Source: Rhizomys pruinosus | Taxonomy: Eukaryota > Chordata > Mammalia > Rodentia > Spalacidae | Assembly: GCA_009823505.1 (NCBI GenBank) | Contig: VZQC01014000.1 | Location: 1,183,303-1,247,302 of the forward strand | DNA: 64,000 nucleotides | Direction: 5' to 3' | Part shown: positions 22,080-33,235 of the stretch, piece after piece | Numbering within the stretch: position 1 is the stretch's first letter | Layout: every line of letters begins with the position of its first letter | Position numbers and translations under genes: made by a program | The notes under the pieces: model-generated | What the model saw: the letters and a program-made list of their open reading frames with translations, nothing else | Database searches by the model: none | Told to the model about the DNA's origin: nothing

Positions 22080-22433
22080 AGGTGTCTGTCTGTCTGTCTA
22101 CATGTTTAATGTGCATGTGTGTTTTTAATGGCGGGCAGGCACAGACTTGCCCCAGTGTGCCTGTGGAGGTCAGAGGCCAAGCTCAACTATCTTTCCTCAC
22201 CTCCCAGCTTGTTTGACACGGGGTCTCTCATTCAGCACTGCTTACGCCAGGTTAAGCGCCCTGCGAGCTCTGAGGATTCTCCTGTGTCTGCCTCCCCTCT
22301 CGCCGCCGTTGGAGCATGAGCATTACAGATGTAGCTACTGCGCCCAGCTTTTACATGAGCGCTTGGGATTCAAACTCAGGTCCTCACACTTGCATGGCAA
22401 GCACTTTACCCACTGAGCCATCTCCCCAGCCGC
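22080..22433 (-). mobile_element. B3-type SINE region with embedded B1-like segment
   Basis: Ends CCATCTCCCCAGCC with TCAAACTCAGGTCCTC before it, so an antisense B3. The middle (GGGTCTCTCATTCAGCACTG to ATTACAGATGTAGC) has the order of an old B1-like monomer. The same composite layout recurs at 30555-30900. Confidence 0.65.
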
Positions 22434-22439
22434 TAAAGC

Positions 22440-23620
22440 GCAATTCTTAATATACACAAATATAAGCAAGCAACCTGAGAGGTAAATGTCCACATCCTCT
22501 TCTGTCCCTGTCCCCTGTTCTCAACCAAGGAAAGTCTCCTGGCATCCACACACCCTGGCAGGCAGAGCACCAGAGTGGCTTATCTCCCATCGTAAAAGCC
22601 TACTTAATGCTACTAATAGCATAAGTAATTTTGCTGTGAAGCCTGGGGAGGATTCTTTCATTTATTACCTAGTGAATCAATTCTGGCTTTAATAGAAAAT
22701 AGGCTGCCTGTAGTCTACACTGCAATGTACAATAAAGAACCTTGTGTGTAGATCTTAGCAGGGCTTTGATGACAAGATTTTTGAAAGGGCCGGAGAGACC
22801 CTTCCTCATCTTTCTTTCACCCATTTTCTCCTCTGCCTGTGGGAAAGGAGACTTTCAACTTCTAGCAGAACCAGCTTCTGTTCTTTTCCTGGTGCCCTAG
22901 AGACTTGAGCTGGCTGGTCAGTGAGAGAGCCAGATTGCAGGCATTGTGGCCGGAGGCTGAATAGTGTGGATGAGATGATGCTGATTCCAAGGACTGAAAG
23001 AAAGTGGAGAGCAGGGCTCTTTAAATGGCTGAGAAAGGAAGAAAGAAATGGCCTGTGCAGTCCCAGAAAGCAGATACTGCCTGCTGGATGCTCTTACATT
23101 CCCCTGAAGGACAGGCTTACCCTACTTCTGGTTAGCTTCTCCCAGGGGCTCTCTCACAAGCAGAGAAAATGGAGAATGATTTTCATTGGTGAAACAAATC
23201 TGGCTCAACATCCCAGTAGTGTAGGAAATGACACATTCTCAAAGACACGTGGCCAGAAGTCATTGTCCTGTCCCCTTTCTCAGCACAGCCTTCCATGCCA
23301 ACATGCCTTCCCTTCACCCTCAAGGAAGCAACTCACGAGGACAAATTGTACTTGTCTTCTTGAACATTCTAGCCTCTAGCATCTTACCTTCCTCACAAAC
23401 ACATTTTAGACTTGCCCCTTGTCCAGCCTTTGAGCCTAAGGTTCAAAGTGACTTGAACAGTTCTGTCAAGTACAGCTGTTAGAGCTGAGAAGCAGAGCCA
23501 CCTCAAACTGCAGCTCATACAACTATGCACTGAAAAGGATCATTTTTTAGCTGCTGTGACTCTACTACTAGCATTCACCTTGAACTTGGAACCCCTTATC
23601 ATCTATTTGAAGGAAAAGGG
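22440..23620. other. Unassigned low-copy sequence
   Basis: A 152-codon open frame (22921-23379, plus) lies here. No domain, start context or splice structure supports it, so it is not called a gene. Confidence 0.4.
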
Positions 23621-23627
23621 AGGGTCT

Positions 23628-23810
23628 TGCCGGGCGTGGTGGCACACACCTTTAATCCCAGCACTTGGGAGGCAGAGGTAGGTGGATCTCTGTGAGTTCA
23701 AGGCCAGCCTGATCTACATAGTGAGTTCCAGGCCAGCTAGGGGCTACAGGGAGACCCTGTCTCAAAAACACCAAAAAAAAAAAAAGAGAGAGAAGAAAAG
23801 AAAAGAAAAA
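23628..23810 (+). mobile_element. B1 SINE
   Basis: GCCGGGCGTGGTGGCACACA through GAGACCCTGTCTCAAAAAC with an A/GA-rich tail. Flanks AAAGGGAGGGTC and AAAAAGGAGGGCC are a likely decayed duplication. Confidence 0.9.
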
Positions 23811-24535
23811 GGAGGGCCCGGACACAACCCTCTGCTTCCGTTTTGTAGCTGCTCTCCTACAGGGTTTAGGGAGAGAGAGTTTTAAATCTGGGTCCCCAGT
23901 GATGAAGCGCTAGTCAATTTCATTTTAAATGGGTCATTAAATATCCCCCAGTGGTGGTTTTATCCTCGTCCCTTAAAAATGTAGTATTATGAAAAAGTAT
24001 ACTATTTTTAGGAAGAGTTTAGAATCCTTCCCTCAGGAAGCTCACATATCTCTTATTCACTTGAATCTTTTGCCTGTCTCTACTGCAAAATGTGTCAGAG
24101 AGTCATGAAAGGACATGTCTCTTTTTCTCACCAGTAACCCTGTAGCTACCTACAAAATATTTCTCCACGAGATTTCTACAAAAATCTTACTCCACAGAGC
24201 ACTCATGGGCAGAGAGAGTAGTAAGTAAAGTATAATGACCCAAAACAGCCTGTTCCCAGAAGCGTGGGGAAGGGCTGCTAGCTTGACACGTCACTTCCTA
24301 ATAAGGAGAAGGCCCTTTGGGGTTCTCCTGAAGCCTCTCAGGGAAGGGAATAGAAAGATGGTTTAGCTGTGGTTGCCCCTGTGTTTCAGTCATTTTACTG
24401 CTCAGCTGCATACTGAGATCAAAACTGGAAGGCAAGAAGAGGAAGCTGGCTTCTGTTTCATGAATCGAGCATGCTGAAGGTGTGGGGGCAAGTAGAATAA
24501 AGGGGGCTCCCAACAACATCATATGCTGACTGGAA
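23811..24535. other. Unassigned low-copy sequence
   Basis: No gene or repeat recognised. Confidence 0.4.
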
Positions 24536-24539
24536 AATC

Positions 24540-24870
24540 CTATGACTGTGTCAAAATACCTGATAAAATACCTGGGTTCAGTCAATGGGACGGGGGTCTT
24601 GGAAGGGTAAGGATTGTTGAATTTTCCAGGAGGGCCCAACATAATCACAAGAAGAGGAAAGGAAGGGGTGTGAAGGTCATGGTGGCAAGATGCTTGACTG
24701 ACCAGTCTGACTTTGAAGAAGAAAGGAGTCCCTAAGCCCAAGGATGCCGATGACCTCTAGAAGTTGGAAAAGGCAAAGAAATGGACTCTCCCAGGAACGG
24801 CAAGAAGAGCAGTACTGACTCCTGGATGGCAGCTCAGTGAGAGCCAGGTTATAGACTTCTGACCTTCAAA
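24540..24870 (+). mobile_element. MLT1-type LTR fragment
   Basis: GACCTCTAGAAGTTGGAAAA (24752) followed by CAGTACTGACTCCTGGATGG and GACTTCTGACCTTC is the MLT1 order. A 147-codon minus-strand frame across it and its flank (24741-24298) shows no recognised domain. Confidence 0.55.
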
Positions 24871-25019
24871 TGTATTTTGAGACAGGGTCTCCCTGTAGTC
24901 CCAGCAGACCTGGAAATCACTATGTAGACCAGGCTGGCCTTGAACTCAAAGAATTTGCCTGCCTCTGCCTCAGCCTCCCTAGTGCTGGGATTAAAAGCAT
25001 GTGCCACCAGGCCTGGCCC
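24871..25019 (-). mobile_element. B1 SINE
   Basis: Antisense B1 (TGAGACAGGGTCTCCCTGTA through GCCACCAGGCCTGGCC). Confidence 0.9.
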
Positions 25020-25414
25020 AAACTTTTAAATTGTGCATTGATGTCATTTCAGTCCTGACAGTGTGGTAAATTCTTATACCAATGATAAGGATGTAATACA
25101 GGAAAGAAGCAGAAAATCCTGTTCTCTAGTAATCAATGAACTACAGATCCTAAAGTAACTGTTCACACTGAGGGAGCTCACATATCTCATTGGTTCCTCT
25201 AACATCCATTAGAATCCAAACCATGTTACTAGAAAGTAGGCCTTTAAGGGTAGAATCTTAGTTTTATTCTAAGTAACACTGTCCTCTCAGCACCTAGAAA
25301 CATTTTCTGACACGTGTTGATTGATTAGTAAAGCTTGTTGAGTATGTTTGTCAGTAAAGAATGCTCAACTAGTCAGGCAGATACAGTACAATCTTCAGGT
25401 GCAGTGAACTTTGT
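25020..25414. other. Unassigned low-copy sequence
   Basis: No feature recognised. Confidence 0.4.
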
Positions 25415-25430
25415 AAGAAATAACTAGTAG

Positions 25431-26358
25431 CAGGGCTGGAGAGATGACTCAGCCATTAAGAGCATTGGCTGTTCATGCAAAGGACCTGGGTTTGGTTCCC
25501 AGCACCCACATGGCAGCTAAAAACCATTTATAACTCTAGTTCCAGGAGGGTCTGATGCCCTCTTCTGACTTCTGCAGAGAGTGCACAAGAGTGCACTTAC
25601 TTGTTAGCACTACACGCATACACATAAAATGTTTATTGAATTTTTTATGTGTTTTATACATAATTTTTCAGTCAGTCCTAATCACCATTATACTTGCCTC
25701 TCCCTTGGCAGCCTCCCCCCAAGCCCACACCTTCTGGAGTCCATGGGGCCAGACCACTCTCCCCACTCGCCCCTCCCCTGAGCTCTAGGCAGCCTATCCA
25801 GAGTATCTTTTCTAAAGAAGGCCGGGTCCTCCTCTCCTGACCACCATCTGCTGCCCATACTTCCTCAGCCAAGGTGGGGCTCTGCTACCCATTTCCACAG
25901 TTCTGTGCTGGGTTTTTGTCCAGCTGAGCTTGCATGGGTCTTGTGAATGCCGATACCAATGTTCCCGAGAGCTTTTAGGATTCATTTCCTCTTGGTCTTG
26001 CATCACCTCCCTGACACTTAAAATCTTTCTGCCCCCTCTTCTGCAATGTTCCCTGAGCCCTTGGCGTATGAAACTGAATATAGGCAGCCTGTCCATGGAA
26101 CTACACTCTGTAGACTCCTAATCATCACAATTTGGCAATTCATGCCCTTTTGGGCTCCTGGCCTCCTGTTGTATGGAGGAGCTTCCTTAAAAAGAGTTAA
26201 GAGATAGTTGCTGCCTTCTTGGGTCCTTGTTCTATGATGCTTGGGTCTTGTTTATAGAGGCTTCATTATAGGTGTGTGTCACCTAGGCATGAGCCATTCA
26301 CAGACCATGTCTGTGTCATACATATAAAATTAAAATAATAAATAAAATATTTTTTAAA
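25431..26358 (+). mobile_element. B2 SINE split by an L1 insertion
   Basis: B2 5' part 25431-25630 and its AT-rich tail 26331-26358 are separated by an antisense L1. The outer flanks AAGAAATAACTAG (25415-25427) and AAGAAATAGCTAG (26359-26371) are the B2 target duplication with one change. Confidence 0.75.
25631..26316 (-). mobile_element. L1 3' fragment inserted in a B2 tail
   Basis: Antisense rodent L1 3' region (TTTCTGCCCCCTCTTCTGCA near 26027, ATGTTCCCTGAGCCC). Flanked by CATACACATAAAAT (25617-25630) and CATACATATAAAAT (26317-26330), a 14-bp duplication with one mismatch. Confidence 0.7.
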
Positions 26359-26371
26359 AAGAAATAGCTAG

Positions 26372-26498
26372 CATGTTTCTTTATTGCCCTTCTTCCAATC
26401 CTATTCCCACCTGTTCTCTCGGGGCACATCCCTGAGCCAGCCATAGCCACCTTTACTCCTCGCGTTTGTCCCATATTCTAGTCAGAGTGGTCTTTTAA
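26372..26498. other. Short unassigned spacer
   Basis: No feature recognised between the B2/L1 composite and the next B2. Confidence 0.4.
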
Positions 26499-26510
26499 AA
26501 ACACATAATA

Positions 26511-26752
26511 GGGGCTGGAGAGATGGCCTAGCAGTTAAGAGCGCCGACCGCTCTTACAGAGGACCCGGGTTCGATCCCCAGCACCCACATGGCGGCCGAG
26601 AGCCGTCTGAAACTCCAATTCCAGGAGAACTCCAGCTCCAGGGGAATCCGACACCCTCTTCTGACCTCCGCGGCATTGCACGACACCGGTGCACAGACCT
26701 GCATGCAGACAGTACATTGATACACATACAGAAATAAAAAAAAAATTTTTTT
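26511..26752 (+). mobile_element. B2 SINE, young, duplicated-core subtype
   Basis: Full-length with intact GCGGCCGAGAGCCG region and the doubled AACTCCAATTCCAGGAG core. Perfect 12-bp duplication AAACACATAATA (26499-26510 and 26753-26764). Confidence 0.95.
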
Positions 26753-26764
26753 AAACACATAATA

Positions 26765-27015
26765 AAGCATGCCTCTTCTTTGTTCCTATCACAGGCTGGG
26801 AGAAAGAATAAACTGCAGAGCCTGGAAGCATGCTCTTGCCCCTGCCTGTCTTCTGACACAACCCCACCCTACAACACTATTCCCAATACACCAAGTCCCT
26901 CCCACCCCCAAGGCCTTTACTCATCCTCTCTTGAATGAGTTTCCTTTTTCCTCTATGCTACAATTTATCCTAGATAACTCCTGCTCATCCTTCATTTCTC
27001 TCTCAAAAGTTCTTT
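26765..27015. other. Unassigned spacer
   Basis: Pyrimidine-rich; no gene recognised. Confidence 0.4.
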
Positions 27016-27018
27016 CTT

Positions 27019-27100
27019 GAGTTGGAGATGTAGCTGAGTGGTAGGGTACTTGTCTAGCTTATATAGGCTGTGGGTTCAATCTCTAAAAAAAAAAAAAGGA
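27019..27100 (+). mobile_element. ID-type SINE
   Basis: GAGTTGGAGATGTAGCTGAG, GGTAGGGTACTTGTCTAGC, GGGTTCAATCTCT and a short poly-A: a diverged ID element. Confidence 0.75.
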
Positions 27101-27890
27101 TCATCTTTTGCTCCTAAGGGTTTCTAGAATGTATTCTCACAGGCCTCAGTGAGAACTCACTTTTTATCTCCAAACTGCCAAGTTCACAGATGCCCACCCC
27201 AATGCTCTCATATCTCTCATAGTACATGTCCCTAACTTCCCAATACCTAACACAAAACAAGGAAATAAGAAAGCTTTCATGGTATAAATTAGTTCAATGA
27301 AGCCAGAGTGGTTTTCCTAAAGCCACACAACTCATAAGTTGTGTGTAATTTAGCAATGGCCAAAACACAGGGTCTAATGTTCACAGCTTCCCATTACGGC
27401 ACGTAGCTCCTCGAAGCGAGTCTGAAGGTGGAAAGAGTTAACAATATAAATATTCTCCAGTGACTGCTGTGAGCTGACCAGACTCAGCCACACCAGCCTG
27501 GCACACACGCAACAGAGACAAGGTCTTGGCTTCGAGCACAAGTTCTATTACCCAGGTTCCAGGGAGTTACCGTAATACCTGCCCTTTCAAAAGTCTGATA
27601 GGTCAGTTGCTTTCAGTCTTACAGAACATTCCAAATCCTTCTCATAAATTCTTCACTTGATCTTAGTCAACAATCTAAGAAGCAATCATAAATTCATTTT
27701 TAGTTTGAACCAGTTGTATTTCAACCTGGTGGCTTGCAACCAATAAATTCTGAATACTACCCGGCCCTTTCAATTTTGTGCTGCTTTTGCATATATCAAT
27801 GAATTACTTTTGTAGAATTATGCAATCAGAAAGAATATACATCATTGAAAGTGATCTGTGATTTTTAAAAAAGAATTTTACAACTTAAGA
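27101..27890. other. Unassigned low-copy sequence
   Basis: No feature recognised. Confidence 0.4.
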
Positions 27891-27892
27891 AG

Positions 27893-28025
27893 TTTAGCAA
27901 TTAACTGGACATGGTTAATTTCAAGTAATCGAAGCATCCCAGCACTAAGGAAATAGAGATAAGTGGGCCATGAGTTTGAGACGAGCTAGGCTACATGGTG
28001 ATGCTGTATCTCACACAAAACAGCT
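27893..28025 (+). mobile_element. Very old B1-like SINE
   Basis: AGCATCCCAGCACTAAGGAA, GAGTTTGAGACGAGCTAGGC and TGTATCTCACACAAAAC keep the B1 order with heavy divergence. Confidence 0.5.
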
Positions 28026-28029
28026 TTAC

Positions 28030-28870
28030 GTTTAGTAATTAGTATTTGCATTAGAAAATATGTGCTTTGTCCCTGAAAATGCTTTCTGCTGATTTTTCTG
28101 TGTGTGAAAAAAGGAAACGCCTAATATGTGGGCCCATGTGATTAACAGTGGAACTGAGGACATTTCTATGCTAAAACATTTGAATAACAATTAAGAGAAC
28201 AATGAGGGCAATGTGTATTTTAACATTAAAATCACAGATTGGACAAGTCTGAAAAACAGTAGAATTCACTAGCAAGTCAATTTCAGAATTCCATCTTTCT
28301 CCTGCATGAGGTTTGGATGGAGGCTTAGTATTCTTGGGTTAATTTTTAGCCCTTCTCCTGAAAACTCACAGCCGAGATCTGGAGCCAAAAGTGAGTAGAA
28401 GGGACTGCTGAGGGGAAATCACCATGACTTTTGAGCTAACGTGTGACTTGAGGCAGCTCAGCTCTCTCTTCCAGGCTGGGCACATTTATGCATTTTTATT
28501 TTGACAGGGATGGATGGAGGATAAGGAGATGTTCAGTACATAATGATGAATATTTAAAAACACTCATTCCTCTGATAGGGGGAATAGGTCTAACATTTTA
28601 AATCGTGTCTTTTTAAAAGAACATTTAATTTTCAATGTATTTTATTGTGAAGCATATCATTTCTACAAAAGAACTATAAAAATGTGGCTGTGAGTAAGGA
28701 ATAATAAGCTCTCACAGCATTTGAGAGATAGAATGTTGTCAGCTCCCTAGAGCCTTTTACAGATCTTTCTCAATAACCTCTTGATCACTCTCTCAAAGAA
28801 ATGGCTACCATCCTCTATTTTGTATTGATCATTCTCTTGCCTTTATAGTTTCGTGGCATATATATGGCTC
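28030..28870. other. Unassigned low-copy sequence
   Basis: No feature recognised. Confidence 0.4.
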
Positions 28871-28872
28871 TG

Positions 28873-29062
28873 AAAGAATGTACTGTGTGACACATGCACA
28901 AATAATATTTAGCCAAATGTCTGGGTATCCCATGGCCCAGACAACACACAAAAAAATTAAACCCTTGCATTTATATGTGCATATATATGCCTGTGCTTTT
29001 TATACATGATACATTTCAAATAAAAAGTGTGTGCCATAAAAAAAAAAGAATGTACTGTGTGA
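28873..29062 (+). pseudogene. Retrocopy of an unidentified transcript 3' end
   Basis: A perfect 18-bp duplication AAAGAATGTACTGTGTGA (28873-28890 and 29045-29062) encloses 154 bp. The insert ends with AATAAA at 29019-29024, a cleavage-like point about 13 bases later, and a poly-A run that merges with the duplication. These are the marks of L1-mediated retrotransposition of a polyadenylated RNA. The insert is not a SINE or L1 that I recognise, so it is probably a 5'-truncated mRNA or lncRNA tail. The source gene is unknown. No coding frame is evident. Confidence 0.8.
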
Positions 29063-29590
29063 AGTCATTTCTTAGTGACTTTGTCCTTCTGTTCACCATT
29101 GTTTTCTTGGATTATCTAAGGTTGATAATGTACCTGAACTTCATTGATTTTGGCACACTTACATAGTATTACATTTTATAAATACATCTTAGGAATCAAA
29201 CTGGCTTACTACAATGAAATTTCTGAGGTAACTAACTTTATAAAAAGAAAGGGTTGATTTACTCAACAGATTTGCAATGTGAGGTAGTGATGACTCTATC
29301 AGCTCAGTTCTGATGAGGGTCACACCACCTCATGTTAGATGTCAAGAGCAGTAGTAGCCTCTGCAGGAAGCTGGTCACATCTGAACACACTTTGAATAGG
29401 AATGGAAAGAAAGCGCAAACAGGAATTAGACTTACTCATGTTAAAACACTCTGCAAGAAGAACTCAAGGGTCACATGAGAAACACTTGATGACCAATGAT
29501 CTAAGGACTTCCCACCTCTGCCTCACCTCCCAAAGCTCTGCCATCTCCCAACAGCTCCACGTTGGAGACCAAGCCTTTAATCATAATGGA
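29063..29590. other. Unassigned low-copy sequence
   Basis: No gene recognised. Confidence 0.4.
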
Positions 29591-29612
29591 CCCTTAGAGA
29601 ACACAAACCATG

Positions 29613-29753
29613 CTGGGCATGGTGGTGCACGCCTTTAATCCTAGCACTTGGGAGGCAGAGGCAGGCGGATCTTTGTGAGTTCAAGGCCAGCCTGGTCTAC
29701 AGTGTGAGTTCCAGGACAGCTGGGGCTACAGGGAGACCCTGTCTCGCAAAGAC

Positions 29754-29825
<72 letters not shown>
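29613..29825 (+). mobile_element. Very young B1 SINE with 70-base poly-A
   Basis: Intact B1 body, then A from 29755 to 29824 without interruption. Flanked by a perfect 17-bp duplication AGAGAACACAAACCATG (29596-29612 and 29826-29842). Confidence 0.97.
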
Positions 29826-29827
<2 letters not shown>

Positions 29828-29842
29828 AGAACACAAACCATG

Positions 29843-30550
29843 TTTAAACCACAGCATATATAATGGCCTATTTTACACATTGTCCTTGAATTGTTGCTTG
29901 GAATAGTCAGGCTTCTGTGAATACATTATCTAGTATACATGTGCAAAAGTTTCTTTAAGGACCACCTAGAAAGTAAAACTATTTTTTAATCTGGTTTTAC
30001 TGCTTTGTATTAGCACAAGCAGGAGACAGTGTTTCTGTTGTTCCACGTGTTTTGATGTCTTTCTCCCCAAAAGGATAGCAAAAGAATGGAGGATCGGCAA
30101 AACACAGTAACTCTTCTGCTTATGAGGCAAACTTGTGATCCCAGATAGTATAATTGTGTCCCATTCATAGCAGGGAAAGATAGATTTCTAACTGTTGTCA
30201 CTTTGTTCCATATGTGTTTGTGACTGCCAGCATCAGAAATGGCTCAGTGATTGTTCCTGGCATTCACACGCTAACTCAACCTATATCATAAACAGAGTTG
30301 ACCTGTGTAAACAATAAGATATTTAAGAAATTAGAAACTTTGGTTTCTTGGCAAGACCAAAAATAACACTACTAGTTTTGACTATCTTACTCTGGGATAA
30401 CTTACTGTGGGAGAAGCCAGCTACCATGTTGCTCAAGCATTTCTTCCACAAACAATCAACTGAGTGGAAATCACCTTGCAAGCCATGTGAGTAGGCCATA
30501 TTATAAACAGATTTTCCCAGCCAACCCTTCAGATGACTATAGCTCTGGGA
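29843..30550. other. Unassigned low-copy sequence
   Basis: No feature recognised. Confidence 0.4.
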
Positions 30551-30554
30551 ACTC

Positions 30555-30900
30555 CTGTGTTGTATGTGTGTGCCTATGTATGTGTGTGCATGTATGCATC
30601 CACAGGTGCAAGGCACATGCGTACATGTGCATATGGAGGCCAGAGAACTAACTCAACTGTCATTTCTCAGGAGTGACAGTTTTCTAAGACAGGGTCTCTC
30701 ACTGGCCTGCAATTCAGCAGCAGGCTAAGCTGGCTGCCCAGCAAGCTATGTGCAACCACCTTTCTCTGGGTCCCCGCTGCTGGGCTTACAAGTGTGTAGC
30801 ACCACACTCAGCTTTGCTCTTTCCTGGCCTTTTAAAATATAAGTTCTTGGGATGAAACCCAAGTCTTCATCAAACTCTTACTGATTGTCACCACCATCCC
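30555..30900 (-). mobile_element. B3-type SINE composite
   Basis: TG-rich 3' end (30556-30600), GGAGGCCAGAGAACTAACTC, then a B1-like middle (GACAGGGTCTCTCACTGGCC to GGGCTTACAAGTGTG). Same layout as 22080-22433, in the same orientation, but with a more decayed box region. Confidence 0.6.
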
Positions 30901-31002
30901 ATCCCAGAAACCATAAGAGACTTCCTAGATAAGAGTCAGTCACCCAGCTAAGCTGCTGAGATTCCCTGTCAACAGAGCAAGTGAGAAATAACAAGTTGTT
31001 GT

Positions 31003-31169
31003 GTTTTTGTTTTTTTTTTTTGTTTTTTTTTTATTTGAGACAGGGTCTCCCTTTAGTCCCAGCTGCCTGGAGCTCACTCTGTAGACCAGGCTGGCCCTGA
31101 TCTCACAGGGCTCTGCCTGCCTCTGCCTCCCAAGTGCTGGGATTAAAGGTGTGCGCCACCACGCTCGGC
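31003..31169 (-). mobile_element. B1 SINE
   Basis: Antisense B1 with T-rich head (31010-31035), GAGACAGGGTCTCCCTTTAG through GCCACCACGCTCGGCC. Confidence 0.9.
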
Positions 31170-31188
31170 CACTTTTTTCTTTTAAGCT

Positions 31189-31480
31189 GATAACTGACTC
31201 AGTTTGGGTTTCAGTTTGCATTTCTCTGTTAACTAATAAAGTTGACATTTTCCATTATGATTACAGGATTTCTGTGCTTCTCTTTGAGAAACATTTGGCC
31301 CATATCCATTCCCCATTTTGATGTTGCTTTTCTTCCTGATTCTTCAAAGCTTTTATATTATAAATAATACAAATACACATTTATTATATTAAAATATATT
31401 CTAAAGAATAAAATATAAATCTCTTGCCAATAACATGAGCTGGGAATCTCTTTTCTCAGTTATTTTATCTTTTTTGATTC
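31189..31480 (-). mobile_element. Old L1 fragment
   Basis: Antisense L1 (GTTTGCATTTCTCTGTTAAC, CTTCTCTTTGAGAAACATTT, TTTGGCCCATATCCATTCC) in the order expected of the end of ORF2 and 3' region. Strongly decayed. Confidence 0.5.
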
Positions 31481-31690
31481 TCATCATTGTATTTCTTGAT
31501 GATCTGAATTCATTTTAATGTCGTTGAATATATTAATATTCCCTTGTGCAGTTTGTCTTTTGGGGCTTTCTTTTAAGAAAACTGTGCTTATTGTAGCACT
31601 GGGGGCTACCCATGCTCCGGCAGATGGCCCCATACCGATGCACATATAGGAAGCATGAAATAGACTTAATGGGTATTTAAAAAAGAGCAG
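31481..31690. other. Unassigned spacer
   Basis: No feature recognised. Confidence 0.4.
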
Positions 31691-31691
31691 G

Positions 31692-31848
31692 CTCCAGGCA
31701 TGGTGGTGCACGCCTTTAAACCCAGCACTCAGGAGGCAAAGGCAGGTGGATCTCTATGAGTTCAAGGCCAGCCTGGTCTACAGAGTGAGCTCCAGGACAG
31801 CCGGGACTAAAAGGAGACCCTGTCTCAAAAAGACCAAAAAGAAAAAAA
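31692..31848 (+). mobile_element. B1 SINE
   Basis: CCAGGCATGGTGGTGCACGC through GAGACCCTGTCTCAAAAAGA and an A-rich tail. Confidence 0.9.
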
Positions 31849-31996
31849 AGGCCGAGCACATGAAGTTAGGAGGAAAAAGGGGCAGGAGGAGATAGGGTAG
31901 GAACTGAAGGGGAAGGAGTGGGGGTGGATTTGATCAGAACACAGTATATACGGATGTACATTAAATAAAATATAAATATAACATTTTAAAAAACCT
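31849..31996 (+). mobile_element. L1 3' terminal fragment
   Basis: G-rich stretch, TTTGATCAGAACACAGTATA and an AAATAAAATATAAAT tail match the extreme 3' end of rodent L1. Confidence 0.55.
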
Positions 31997-32039
31997 ATTC
32001 TTACTCTAGTTTTTTATCACTTCCTCATATACTATTCTA

Positions 32040-32174
32040 AAATTTTATGTATCTGTAGCCCCAGCTGTCCTGGAACTCACTCTGTAGACGAGGCTGGCCT
32101 TGAACTCACAAAGATCCTCCTGCCTCTGCCTCCCAAGTGCTGGGATTAAAGGCGTGTGCCACCACACCTGGCTC
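32040..32174 (-). mobile_element. B1 SINE, lacking its right end
   Basis: Antisense B1 from CTGTAGCCCCAGCTGTCCTG to GCCACCACACCTGGCTC. The GAGACAGGG end and poly-T are missing, which is unusual for retrotransposed SINEs and suggests a later deletion or recombination. Confidence 0.85.
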
Positions 32175-32299
32175 ACATTAATTCTTTTATCACTTATATT
32201 GATTTGGGGTTGTGATAAAAAGCAAGCATTTGTTCTCAGGGTGATTTTATAATATACATACATGCATATGAACTAAATTATTATTTAAGAACTTAAGTC

Positions 32300-32502
32300 T
32301 ATAGCTAAAAAATGAAAAAAAAACAAAAAACCTGAAAGATGCAGGACAGTTATGGCAGAATACATGATCTGGGATAGGGTGGGGGTGGGGGGGAAGGGAA
32401 AGGGAAATATGCCTGATCTGAATTGGAAAATGATGTATGAAATGCACAAACCATCAATAAAAATTAAATTAAAAAATAAATAAACACACACACACAAAAA
32501 AA
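32300..32502 (+). mobile_element. 5'-truncated L1 with target duplication
   Basis: The last ~200 bp of an L1: GATGCAGGACAGTTATGGCA, a G-rich block at 32380, AATTGGAAAATGATGTATGA, AATAAAAATTAAATT and an A/CA-rich tail. Perfect 13-bp duplication AAGAACTTAAGTC (32287-32299 and 32503-32515). It supports calling the similar blocks at 1300 and 2330 L1 3' ends. Confidence 0.85.
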
Positions 32503-32515
32503 AGAACTTAAGTCA

Positions 32516-33235
32516 TTTATGAAATAGACTAGTTCCTCCCTGTTGGTCTGTGCAAATGAAGTTTCCATATAGTAAGGGACTTTTCTGGATCCTTCTGTTC
32601 TGTTCTGCTGCACTTGTCTTTCTGTTCCAGTATCAACATGTTTTTAATTACACAGTCTGATAAGTTTTCATGTCCAGTAGTGCAGGTCTCCTACCAATCG
32701 TCTTCCTTCTTGATTCTCCCATATAGATTTTCAAGTCAGCTTGTCAAACTCCACAAAAAGTACAGTACAGGTTTTTGTTTTAATAGAATTTTATCAATGT
32801 ATAAGTCAACTTGAGAGGATTATAATCTTTATTATATTTGCATTTATTTAGGCATTTGTATTTTAATTTTTATCACTTTAGCCATAAATGGATTATACAT
32901 ATATTTCCAGTTGCATCTACTTTTATACCACTGGCATAAAAGCTTTCTACATAATCATTGCTTGTCTATGGAAACTCAACTGACACATACATATATATTT
33001 ACTTTGCTTCCAGCAGTTCTTTCGAAGGCTTTCATTATAATTATTTGTAAGTTATTTCCTTCATAAACAAATATATCTCCTGAAAATATTATCATTTCAC
33101 TTCCTACTTTCAGTCCTTAAAGATTTTCCTTTTCATAACTACTACACACTGCTAAATTAAAGTGATGATGTTAAGCATCTTGTCTAATCTCACCTCTCCC
33201 ACCCTAATTTTCAGGTAAAAGAATTTTCCAAGCTA
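32516..33235 (-). mobile_element. Old antisense L1 (ORF2 region), segment 1
   Basis: Reads like antisense L1 ORF2: CTTGTCTTTCTGTTCCAGTA, CAGTCTGATAAGTTTTCATG, GATTTTCAAGTCAGCTTGTC. Its frames are destroyed. It seems to be the first of several pieces of the same old element that recur to about 40.9 kb between later insertions. Confidence 0.6.

Noticed and set aside
22921..23379. 152-codon open frame on the plus strand
   Set aside because: No domain, codon pattern, start context or splice sites that I recognise; frames of this length occur by chance in 64 kb.
24298..24741. 147-codon minus-strand open frame
   Set aside because: It overlaps an MLT1-like LTR and shows no recognised protein features.
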